From the NCBI RefSeq assembly GCF_033473495.1, contig NC_088935.1:1612001-1676000 (forward strand): a stretch of 64,000 nucleotides of DNA. Direction: 5' to 3'. The notes under the pieces are model-generated. The model saw nothing but the letters and a program-made list of their open reading frames with translations. It ran no database searches and was not told where the DNA came from. Positions 54,958 through 64,000 of the stretch are shown here, piece by piece. The translations under genes and the position numbers were made by a program. Position 1 is the stretch's first letter, and every line of letters begins with the position of its first letter. This DNA comes from Cercospora beticola. Its lineage: Eukaryota; Ascomycota; Dothideomycetes; Mycosphaerellales; Mycosphaerellaceae.

Positions 54958-56387
54958 GGCAGACCTCGACTTGTCGTTTTCGTGATTCAATACTGTATCT
55001 TTAGCGCGGCGTTTTCTGGGTTGGCTGGCAGTCTACGGAACACGGCATCATCTCGACCAGGAAGTGGGAGAAAGTGAGATCTATTGTACGATATAGGAGA
55101 AGCCGAGAGACATCTTCGGGTGACAATTGAAGGACCGGGATGTATGGAATAGCGCAATGAACGAATTCATAGCTTTACGAACACGCCTATCACGGCCATC
55201 AAAAAGAGAAAAGATTATTGACATCCGCTTCCCTTGTCGAATTACTTACGACCTTCTCCGAACAGTCAGACGTTTCTGCTTCTTCATCAAGCCGGGAGCA
55301 CAGCTCAGCCACAATAGTCGGCTCAGCACACCATCTGCCGACCATCTGGATCCCTATCTTCGAATCTCGCGCCTGCTAGCTAGCTTGCAACGGTGTCAGC
55401 AAATGAAAATAAGGGTCCTTATAGCTGTCGATCAAGTCGGCCTCTCCCCTCTACCCTTGACAAGCCATTCACCGGCCGAAGAATAAATATGCGTGCACCA
55501 TTTCCTGAAAAGAGTAGTAACGACAATTCGCGTCAAAAAGATATTCGGCAACCATCTGCACACGCGAGCGAAACGGAGAAGTTCGAGAAACTACTGTTCT
55601 GCCTAATAACAATCAAACGACCAACGAATAGACAGGGTACTATAGCTCAGGTACTAGTTCCGTCGATCGACAACAGGTAGATTCAAGCTTGTCTCAGAAA
55701 CTGCTCGTACGGTCAAAGTGGTGCTGCATTTCCTGCAAAGTGTCCAGACTGACACTCAACAACAACGTTCGCATCAATACATTCTTTCTGCCTTCGGAAG
55801 CTGTACACAAATGTGGTGCTGAGTCCATCCGACCTTTATCCTTTCTCGCAACGGAGGAGGACAAGAACTAGGCGCTAGCCAGCTTCAGCTCCTGTGGTTA
55901 GCCAGGGTCTTCCACAAACGAGAGAGCAAAAATTTAAGCTTTCTCGTAGTCGCCGATTGTGGATTTTCCGGGCCGAGAAAGCGTAAAGAGGCGTGCAGAG
56001 CGTATGCGGAAGGTCATTCGTTAGTGTTCCAGGTGTGGTGTGGTAGGATGCGTTTGGATGGCCACGTGGAAGCGCCATGCAGGAGTGTGATGACTATGAT
56101 GGTGATGAGGTGAGCTAATGGTGAGCTCGTCGAGGCGAGAAGTGGGAGGAGCGTTCGGCTGGTTGCTGTGGCTGTGATAATTGCTACTGCTACTTTGACC
56201 TTGTTGGTGGCTTTGCGTGGATAACATTGATGGGCCTAGACAACGTAGGGTGAGGCGGCGCGAGGATATGAGACCTCGTTTGGGACACATGAGGAGATTC
56301 CTCGCGTTGAGCATGTCATTTTCTCTTGTTCCCTCAGTGTGCACTAACTCCATGATCATATCCTCGAAGCAAGCTAATCGCCGTGTC
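54958..56387. other. Intergenic region, about 1.4 kb
   Basis: Between convergent ankyrin and VPS9-ankyrin genes. No gene recognised; the frame at 56021-56449 is low-complexity and overlaps the 3' end of the next gene. Confidence 0.6.
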
Positions 56388-59300
56388 TCACGAGGAAGCC
56401 ATGTTCGGATGCGCTGTTGGTGGTGCTGACACTGAGCCATTCCTAGCACACCTCAACGCCCTTCTCATTCCCTCCAACTTGGCTTTCTCTTTCACAATCG
56501 TGTCTCTCGCCAAACGCCTCAACATCTCCTTCCCGCTCCTCACATGCTCTTCTTGCCAGACAGCTAGCTCCGATGCGATCGTCTGCTGCGTATATCTCAG
56601 TTCACTTCCGAGCGTCTCGAGCTCTGTCCGAGCTTTGGCGGCTTTGTCCCAAGCTTCCATTGCCACAGCCTTCTTCGCGTCTTCAAAGAGACCGATATTC
56701 GGCGTCCAGCGATTGGATCGAGAGATGCTGTTCTTACTGCGATCTATTGTTCTCTGCGCTTGTTGCATGGATCCAATGAGGTACGCCGGTCGATTTGTGG
56801 CGAATTGAATGGCCGTTGCGGAAGAGTAGAAGGCGTGTAGATTGTAGTACAGACCTGCGAAAGGCGAGGCTTCGCTAGGTATGAGCAGTCTGCTGTACCG
56901 TGCAATGGCAGTGTGGTATTGATCAGGAAGGAAGTTCAATGTAGACAAAGCGGATGAGGCCAGGTTTTGCGCATCCGAAATGTCGTTGCTCAGCATGCGA
57001 TATTTGTTGGTCTCGCGGATGACTTTTTTCGTGGCGGAGGCAACACCCTTGATTTGTTCCCTTGCATGTTCCACAAAGTTTTCGACTTCATGCGTGTCGG
57101 ATATTGGCTCGAAATCGTCTTTGACGTTGTCTACGCGTGCTTCAGCTTTGCGCTTGCTCCGCTCCAGAAGCATTTCCGGATCAAGTTCTGGCACCAGAAA
57201 GAACTCCCACACAAGCTCGTGTGTCGAAAAGGTGCCGTGCGTCAGAAGATTGCGGAAGAAGTTGTCCATCCTGATCTGTATGTCCCTCAGAACTGTTCGG
57301 GAAGGTTTCGATGGGATTAGAAATGGCGAAGTCAGATTGAACTGCATCGGTATCCAGCTAGCAGGGCACTCGATCGTTAGCCACTTTGACAGATTTTCAA
57401 AGTCGGCGACTGTCCTGCGACAAGTAGTCACAGTAATGAGACCATTCGCGTTCGGTGCGCCCGATTTGAGCACCAGCCGTACAGTGGAATCCTCCACGAA
57501 GAAGGATCTGACTACAGTCGTAGTGCGCCCGTCCTTGCCTGGCGCCGAGGACAGCAGCGTCAGGTCGTCAATGCGATTCCTGACATCGTCATCCTTGGCC
57601 AGCTCGACAGCTGTAAGCCCGCGAATGTCTTTCAAGGTCATGTCGACTCGTGGATCGCCAAAGAGTGCTCGCACCAAATCTATGCGACCATATTTACTGG
57701 CAACCATCAGAGGTGTGAAGCGCTTGTCGTTGGCGGCATTGACATCAGAATCGCAATATCGGAGTAGTCGCATGGTGAGCTGCATATCATTCATGACGTG
57801 GATCAAGGTGTTCCCTTTCGCGTCTACATGGTCGTCCAGGTGCAGAGGCTCGCCGTCGCCTTGTGTTTCGGTTGCGAACTTCAAGGCCTCCTCAACCATG
57901 TAGTGGTACTTCTCATGGTCATAGGATCTGCACATCGCAAAGAGTGGTGTCTGTCCGTTCTTGTCTTTTAGCCGCCAGGGCAATTTTTTCCCAAAACGCT
58001 TTATCAGGTGAGGCTGGTGGAATAAATAATGAGCAACGCATCGGCCCTTGTTGTCCTGTAGTCTGATGTATCCTCGTAGCTCTTCTTCTGACACATTGCT
58101 CTCCAGGTAGTGTATTAGTTCCTCTGTCACACTTCCATTTCCAGATTGAATCGCTGCACTGAGAACAGTAGCGCCATCGTTATTGGCATCTTGAAGGATG
58201 AAATCAGCACGGAAGTGTGCCGGCAGACTCAGTAAGAACCGCAAAGCATCATGCTTGCCAGCCTCAACTGCCATCATGAGCACTGAGTTGCCGTCGGCAT
58301 CCTGAGTTTGCGCAATTTTGTCAACAGATAAGTCGCCTCCAACGTTATAACTAGCATCCGAATCAACACTCTTTTGTCGGGAGTGCGACCGAGAGGAGTA
58401 CGCAGAAGATGCTGAGTGGCTTCGTGGGAGAGATGCCATCGAAACGTGTTTCTTTGCTTTGCGCGGCGGGAGCTCGGGTGGGGGCGTTGGCGGTCTCTGG
58501 AAGGGGAAGACGTGCTGAAGAGAACCATTCATTGCTGCAAACTCTGAAGAAGCGCCGTCAGACCTAGACCCTTCTATAGACTCGATCACATCAAGTGAGG
58601 TATCCGCAGAATCGTCCTCTTCCGAATCCGACGAGAGCGCCGTCGGATAGCCGTCCGTGGTGTCGTTTTGCACCGGGAGGTCGTCAACCTGCAGTATAGT
58701 AGCCAAAGCTTTCACGTCCCCTGTTTTGACGGCTTGCCATAGGAGACGATTCTTCTTGCTGGCTTTCCTCAAAGTATTGGAGCTACTGGACAAGTGCGCC
58801 AATACTGCTTCCATGGTAGCTAGCGCATAACCTTGTTCGCCGCATTCGACTTCGTCAATGAAGATGAAGTACCGCATGTACAACAGGCGCGAATGCAAGT
58901 GCCTTACGCCGCTGCGGATGATCACAATCAAAAGCATTGAGACGAGGACGTCGGCATTGATCGTCAAGGGACTAGTAGCCACAGTCGATGAAGAAGGATC
59001 TTCTGGCCCCGAGCTATCGGTTCCGTCGGGCGCAGTGATGACTTTTTGCGTCTCAAGCAGGATGTCCAACATCTCCTGTGGACTGCTTGCAACGCCCATT
59101 TTTCTGAACAATTGAACACCTTTGGTCAGGCGAACAGCAAGTGCTCGCTTTGCCTGCATCCCATCATCGACAGGTATGCCAACCTGAGCAATGTCGATGT
59201 CGGACATTTTGCGTATCTTCGATTCCAGGTCGGAATCGTCCGGTCGTCGGATGCTACACACGCGAGGGAACAGATTCTGGTCGTGTACTTGCTCAGTCAC

Positions 59301-60275
59301 ATAGCGCTCAATCATACGCTCGACAGCCGGCCCAGTAAGCTCAGTGCTCGCGCCCAGGATCGATAACTGCTGCTTGTCCACATTTTGGAACAAGTCGATG
59401 GCCGCGACAATGGCCGTTTCCAATGCAGTCCGGAGCGTTTCCTCTTCGGGTTCCAGCTCGAGATAGGTAGGGTGGACAGTGCTTGTGCCTGATAGCGAGG
59501 ACCTGAGTGAAGACACAGAATCACTGATGGACGGGCGCGATGTCTGCGAGCCGAACGAGGAGCTTCGAGACCTAGGCTTCGGTAGTGGCTTGTCGTTGGT
59601 CGCTATGAACTCCCGAATGATCTTCTCCAGCCCGTTCTGCATCTGTCGCGATATCATGGGGAATTGAACAAGTAAATCCCCAAAGCCTTTAATCTCTTTC
59701 TTCTTCGGCGAAGTTGACACTGTCGCTGACCCTAATGCGCCGGAGGTCCCCGAGGCTTCTGCCAGCACGCTTTTGCGCTCCTTACTCGGCGCATCGCTGA
59801 TCACAGCAGGCACTATCGGTGTCGCCTGATATGTGCCCATCAGAGGTCGGGATATGAAGTACACCAGCCACTGCTGCCCATCCGCAGCATCCGGATAGTA
59901 GATGGCATCGCTCAGTAGTTGCGCCTGGTTGAGCGTCTTGAAACCCTTGTTGCTGTACACAAAGCTATCTTTAACCACCACCGTACGTCCATTGATCGTG
60001 GTGTACTGTTTCGCCTTGTTCTTGTTCTCTCGCGCATTTCCGCCGCCGCCGCCTCCGCTCAACGGTGGTCCTCCTCCTGGTACGCGCAACACATGACTGG
60101 CTAGGAACTCCTCGGTACCCGCAAGGTCAGCATAAGTTGTATTCGTGTCGCGATCTTTCGCTCGCAGTAGGACTTCGGTCGTGGGCACAAGCAGGATGTG
60201 GTGGCCGATAGGCTGACATTGCGCAGGCAGTGCGCTTCGGAAGAAGGCCCGCACAAAAGGATTGAGTGGGTGCAT
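56388..60275 (-). CDS. VARP/Vrl1-like VPS9-ankyrin-PX protein
   Basis: Single exon, 1295 aa from the ATG at 60275; four more codons lead to a GTG. The N-terminus (MHPLNPFVRAFFRSALPAQ, then PTTEVLLRAKDRDTN) matches the fungal Vrl1/VARP group. A VPS9 Rab5-GEF domain is at about 305-480, with the catalytic Asp in INADVLVSML and Tyr in GEQGYALATME. Ankyrin repeats cover about 510-900 (NSVLMMAVEAGKHDALRFLL, FTPLMVASKYGRIDLVRALF). A PX-like domain is at about 930-1030 and a helical, BAR-like region to the end. In yeast Vrl1 pairs with Vin1 in the VINE endosomal sorting complex; a similar endosomal coat/GEF role is inferred. A Gly-rich insert (GGGGGG) lies near residue 80. Confidence 0.92.
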   Translation of the reverse strand: MHPLNPFVRAFFRSALPAQCQPIGHHILLVPTTEVLLRAKDRDTNTTYADLAGTEEFLASHVLRVPGGGPPLSGGGGGGNARENKNKAKQYTTINGRTVVVKDSFVYSNKGFKTLNQAQLLSDAIYYPDAADGQQWLVYFISRPLMGTYQATPIVPAVISDAPSKERKSVLAEASGTSGALGSATVSTSPKKKEIKGFGDLLVQFPMISRQMQNGLEKIIREFIATNDKPLPKPRSRSSSFGSQTSRPSISDSVSSLRSSLSGTSTVHPTYLELEPEEETLRTALETAIVAAIDLFQNVDKQQLSILGASTELTGPAVERMIERYVTEQVHDQNLFPRVCSIRRPDDSDLESKIRKMSDIDIAQVGIPVDDGMQAKRALAVRLTKGVQLFRKMGVASSPQEMLDILLETQKVITAPDGTDSSGPEDPSSSTVATSPLTINADVLVSMLLIVIIRSGVRHLHSRLLYMRYFIFIDEVECGEQGYALATMEAVLAHLSSSSNTLRKASKKNRLLWQAVKTGDVKALATILQVDDLPVQNDTTDGYPTALSSDSEEDDSADTSLDVIESIEGSRSDGASSEFAAMNGSLQHVFPFQRPPTPPPELPPRKAKKHVSMASLPRSHSASSAYSSRSHSRQKSVDSDASYNVGGDLSVDKIAQTQDADGNSVLMMAVEAGKHDALRFLLSLPAHFRADFILQDANNDGATVLSAAIQSGNGSVTEELIHYLESNVSEEELRGYIRLQDNKGRCVAHYLFHQPHLIKRFGKKLPWRLKDKNGQTPLFAMCRSYDHEKYHYMVEEALKFATETQGDGEPLHLDDHVDAKGNTLIHVMNDMQLTMRLLRYCDSDVNAANDKRFTPLMVASKYGRIDLVRALFGDPRVDMTLKDIRGLTAVELAKDDDVRNRIDDLTLLSSAPGKDGRTTTVVRSFFVEDSTVRLVLKSGAPNANGLITVTTCRRTVADFENLSKWLTIECPASWIPMQFNLTSPFLIPSKPSRTVLRDIQIRMDNFFRNLLTHGTFSTHELVWEFFLVPELDPEMLLERSKRKAEARVDNVKDDFEPISDTHEVENFVEHAREQIKGVASATKKVIRETNKYRMLSNDISDAQNLASSALSTLNFLPDQYHTAIARYSRLLIPSEASPFAGLYYNLHAFYSSATAIQFATNRPAYLIGSMQQAQRTIDRSKNSISRSNRWTPNIGLFEDAKKAVAMEAWDKAAKARTELETLGSELRYTQQTIASELAVWQEEHVRSGKEMLRRLARDTIVKEKAKLEGMRRALRCARNGSVSAPPTAHPNMASS

Positions 60276-60660
60276 GAGAGTTCGCACTCATGCTGTCGTC
60301 GCCGCAGACTGTTCCATCGACCGGAGGGGTATTTGCCAGGTGAAGCAGGATGGCGCAATGATGGCAGAGACGAAGGTGATGCAAACGTGGACTGCGAACT
60401 ACGGCGCTAACTAGTGAAACCTAGTCTAATCGCGCGTCGCATGTGACAGATAGCCAGAGCTACAGCGGATTGGTGCGTGTGCGAAAGTGGTCATACCGGA
60501 CGAAATGTAGTAGTGGTCATGTGGTGAGACGGCAGTGTATTATTGCGATTCACTTGAAATGGTGGCATTCTTCATTAAGACCGACGTAGAGTCAAGGTCT
60601 TCATTCATCAACATGCATGTAATCTACCCTGCGGAGGCACAGCATAGCTTACCCAGCCAT
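60276..60660. other. Intergenic region
   Basis: Upstream of the VPS9-ankyrin gene, downstream of OLA1. No gene recognised. Confidence 0.6.
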
Positions 60661-62117
60661 CTATGACTTGGCAGCTCCAGCCTTGAATAGCAAGATGTCT
60701 CCATCCTCGACGACATAATCCTTACCCTTGGTCATCACCTTGCCCTGTGCTTTTACTTCCGCTTCGTTGCCCAGCTCCTTTAATGTTTTGAAGTTGTACA
60801 CGATAGCCTGGATGAAGGTCTTCTCAAAATCGCCGTGAATCACACCAGCAGCACGAGGCGCCTTGGTGCCATTTCTGATCGTCCATTGCCGTACCTCATC
60901 AGTTCCAGTTGTGAAGAAAGAGCCAAGATCAAGCGCTTTGCGCATGGTGGTGATGATCTTGGGCAATGCAGATTTGGTGCCCAGCTTCTTTGCCTCTTCA
61001 TCTGCCTCTGCTACCGTTTCAAATCTTGATAGACGCTCCTCGAAGGAAACTGAGATTGGAATGATAGGATCACCGGTTGCGTGCTCTTTGACCCACTCTG
61101 CAATCTTCGGCAGGTGCTTGTTCTTCTGGCGAATGTAGTCTTTCTCACTCAGGTTGACAAGGAAGACCACAGGCTTCGCCGTCAAAAGGAACAGTGGGTT
61201 GATTGCCTCGACCTGCGCATCTCTTCGTCAGCAGCTGTTGTATAGCAAGAGCTAGTCAAAGTAACGGTGTAGTTCAAGCTTCGATCAGATCTGATTTCTT
61301 AACATGATGCCTCGAAAGCGTTGGGTGAGACTTCTAAGAGCTGGGATTATAGAGACGAATCTCTGGTTCATCATAAAGGAGGGGTAAGGAAGGGGAAGGT
61401 AGAAATTGGAAACGAACCTCTTTTGGAGTCCAGTCGCCCTTGCGGACATCTTTGCCCGCCTTAAGGTGCTCGAGCACTTTCTCAACGCATGCTTGCTCTT
61501 CCTTGAGCTTCTTCATTTCAAGTGACTGGCCACCGCGGCGAGTCTGCTTTTGGTAGTTCTCGTATGCCTTCTCAACGAACTCGATGTCCTTGATCCGAAG
61601 CTCTTCAGCGATAATCTCGAGATCTCGGATCGGGTCAACATCGCCCTCCACGTGGATAATCTCTGCATCGTCGAAGCAGCGCACGACCTGGAAACATGCG
61701 TCGACAGCTCGAATATGTGACAAGAAGGCATTTCCGAGACCTGCACCAGTCGACGCACCACGTGTGAGACCGGCGATATCGTACACAGTCAAATCGGCAG
61801 GCACGCGCGACTTGGGCTTGTAGTGGTCGACAAGCCAGTCGTAGCGCTCGTCAGGCACTAGGACGCGCGCTTCCTCGGGGTCGATGGTAGCATATGGGAA
61901 GTTGGCTGGGTTACCCAATGGGCATTTTGTGATTGCCTGGAAGAACGTCGACTTTCCTACGTTTGCAAGACCAACCTGAGTCACTAGTCAGAATGATGTT
62001 CCCAGCGCACGCGCAGAGCACGCACAAATTCGCCGTACATACGATCCCACTCTTCAAGCTGTTGCCAGGTCGCCCAAGTAGGACCTTCTCCTGCTTCACT
62101 TCCTTCTTAGGAGGCAT
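60661..62117 (-). CDS. OLA1: Obg-like ATPase OLA1 (YchF family)
   Basis: Ribosome-associated P-loop NTPase that prefers ATP. Three exons on the minus strand (62117-62043, 61975-61418, 61212-60661), 394 aa, the exact usual length. P-loop LANVGKSTFF follows the first intron. DIAGLTRGAS is G3, and VNLSEKD replaces the NKxD of GTPases, which explains ATP use. A coiled-coil segment (about 140-200) and a C-terminal TGS domain (TNGTKAPRAAGVIHGDFEK-like, ending DYVVEDGDILLFK) are present. Splice joins: SGI to VGLANVGKS, and TPKE to VEAINPLFLLTAKP. The 205-nt second intron is the longest in the window. Confidence 0.96.
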
Positions 62118-62617
62118 TTTCTTCTTCTTGCTCGCGTATGTCCGGATTTGTGTTTGTGTGTAGAGTGCAAGGACTCTCGGCGCAGATCGTGCTGAGCTGT
62201 TGAAAGCAGAACCGGCTGCGAGTGACGAAGAAAAGAAGAGGATTCGTGAAAGCGAAGGGAGCGACACTTTGATAGTGTGCGCGACGACTGTGTCCTGTCG
62301 TCACAGTGGTGATGAATTTGTGGTGTGGTGAGAGGAGGAGGTGTCTCTGTGAGAAATTCGCAAGAGCTTTCGAGTAAGGAGCGCGGGGTTTGCGGAAATT
62401 TGTGTGGCGTGAGGCTTGAGCATTTCGCCAAGTGTGGCTTGTGAACATGTCTAGTCTAGTGTCTGCTCACTCCCCAATCTCTATGATCTACTTTTCACCA
62501 GCATAGGTATGTGTGCATGCAAATCGTGCGTGTGTTCCAAAAGTCCATTGAGCGCTGGCGATTCCTCCCTGGTCTACACTTCGCTGAAGCAAGTAAAATT
62601 GCGCAGTATCTGAACAT
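62118..62617. other. Intergenic region
   Basis: Upstream of OLA1 and downstream of GCN20. Chance minus-strand frames only. Confidence 0.6.
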
Positions 62618-64000
62618 CTAATGCTGAGCAACCACGCCTGCCTCACCCGCTTGAGCCGAGATGCGCTTCTTGTAGTCCTTGACAGTACCGTCTGTGCAGA
62701 TGTTAGTTGATGGTATATATGTATGTGTGGTTATGCGGCTTACCAAAATGCTCGACCGTTCCGTTGTCACACACCCAGAGACTAGTGCAGACGTTCTGAA
62801 GCATCGTCACATCTGGCAATCGATTAGCAGACTGATCCGAGAGTATGACAGTCTGAATGAAGAACTTACCGTGGCTGACCATCAGCACACCTCCTTGGAA
62901 TTCACGTAATGCCGTGCTGAGAGCGTCCATTGCTTCGATATCAAGATGATTCGAAGGCTCATCGAGTACCAGGATGTGTGGGTTTTGCAGACCAATACAC
63001 GCGAATGCCACTCTTGACTTTTGTCCTCCTGACAAGAGTCCCATCTTCTGCAATCCGGTCATGCCAGTAATACCAAACGCTCCGAGATGGCGACGATACT
63101 CTTCATCTGACTTGCCAGGATACTTTGCGGCCATGAAGCCAACGGCACTGGCGTTGAGATCAAGGGCATCAACATGGTGCTGAGCGAAGAATCCAATGCG
63201 TAAGCGTGGATTCTGTGAGATCAATCCGGAAGTGGGCGAGAGTGCGCCAATGAGCAGCTTCAGCGCCGTTGTCTTGCCTGCACCGTTTGGTCCAACAATT
63301 CCAATACGTGAATCCAGCTGCACGTCCAGGTCGACGTTCCTCAGCAATATTTTGTCTGGTGTGTAGCCGAAAGTGACATTAGTCATTTGGATGATTGGCG
63401 GTGACAGCTTCTCGACCTCAGGGAACTTGAAGTGTACAGTGTAGACACTCTCTGGCGCTTCAAGCACGGGCATACGCTCCAACTTCTTGATCCGAGATTG
63501 AGCTTCAGAAGATTTGGCAGCGTTGTAACGGAACTTGTCGATAAAAGCTTGCAGATGAGCACGTTCGGCCATCTGCTTCTCGTACTCTCGCTGTGCAGTC
63601 TTCCGCCTCTCCTCCTTGGTTGCATAGAAGGAGTCGAAGTTCGCGCCTTTGTAGTAGTCCAGGCGCTCTGAATGTTGGTGAATGATATCGGTAGCAACTT
63701 CGTTTAGGAAAGCCCTGTCGTGGGACACCACCAACACTGTGCTTGGATATCCTTGCAGATAATTTGACAAGAACGTGATAGAAGGCACGTCCAACATGTT
63801 CGAAGGCTCGTCGAGCAGCAGAAGGTCGGGTTCGCAGAAGAGGGCTCGTGCCAGCGCCAGACGCATACGCCAACCACCAGAGAAGGTCTTGGTGGCGAAT
63901 TGTTGCCTCTCGTGCGAGAATCCCAGACCAGCGAGAATGCTAGCCGCGCGAGATTCAGCTTTATCGGACTCCATTTCTGCGAGCTTGCCTTGAACATCGC
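62618..64000 (-). CDS. GCN20: GCN20-type ABCF ATPase (5' end outside window)
   Basis: Soluble ABCF protein that works with Gcn1 to activate the eIF2alpha kinase Gcn2 during amino-acid starvation. Only the C-terminal part is present. Visible exons: (beyond 64000)-62870, 62812-62744 and 62691-62618. The reading frame continues past the right edge (DVQGKLAEMESDKAE). NBD1 is seen from its signature FSGGWRMRLALARAL and Walker B LLLLDEPSNMLD. Then come the inter-domain linker (KKLERMPVLEAPESVYTVHF) and a complete NBD2 with Walker A GPNGAGKTTALK, signature LLSGGQKSRVAF, Walker B ILVLDEPSNHLD and switch His in MVSHD, completed across an intron. The end is GTVKDYKKRISAQ. Confidence 0.95.

Noticed and set aside
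1..64000. CRISPR arrays, bacterial operons, intact transposons or a biosynthetic gene cluster
   Set aside because: No spaced repeat array, no Shine-Dalgarno/operon layout, no transposase or reverse transcriptase, and no PKS, NRPS or terpene cyclase was seen.

Overview
The window is nuclear DNA of a filamentous ascomycete (Pezizomycotina). The gene content suggests a Dothideomycete-like fungus, but I cannot fix the species. Genes lie on both strands without operons. Most introns are 45-100 nt with GT-AG borders and CTAAC- or CTGAC-like branch points. Fungal-specific families are present: a CFEM protein, a Ste2-type pheromone receptor, an S28 peptidase and small cysteine-rich secreted proteins.

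Layout. 1-2.3 kb: transketolase. 2.3-4.8 kb: non-coding DNA with two pairs of diverged direct repeats. 4.9-22.1 kb: a stretch rich in secreted products. It holds a 12-Cys protein (4906), an S28 serine peptidase (6053), a 10-Cys defensin-like peptide (10523), a CFEM GPI-anchored protein (16390, minus), a secreted beta-lactamase-fold protein that seems to lack the nucleophilic serine (19480, minus) and another small secreted protein (21564). Between them sit GlcNAc-6-phosphate deacetylase, a coiled-coil protein and a sphingoid-base kinase. 22.3-33 kb: FAM32A-like protein, Ste2-type receptor, an uncertain small gene, an AT-hook/BRCT protein with an exact 126-bp internal duplication, and phosphoinositide phospholipase C.

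33-37.8 kb: nearly 5 kb without a convincing gene, including an unusual 131-bp inverted repeat. 37.8-64 kb: a denser housekeeping region with an SDR, a C2H2 zinc-finger protein, a tRNA-Leu(UAA) with intron, a peroxiredoxin-like protein divergent from mitoribosomal mS38, a GT31-like glycosyltransferase, cystathionine gamma-lyase, TAF7, an ankyrin protein, a VARP/Vrl1-like VPS9-ankyrin-PX protein, the OLA1 GTPase and a GCN20-type ABCF protein cut by the right edge.

The genes do not form one pathway. The most interesting parts are the secreted cysteine-rich genes at 4.9 and 10.5 kb, the altered beta-lactamase-like active site, the 126-bp duplication, the 36.6-kb inverted repeat and two microexons (10 and 15 nt). 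All exon models were derived by reading splice signals and family conservation; none has transcript support here.
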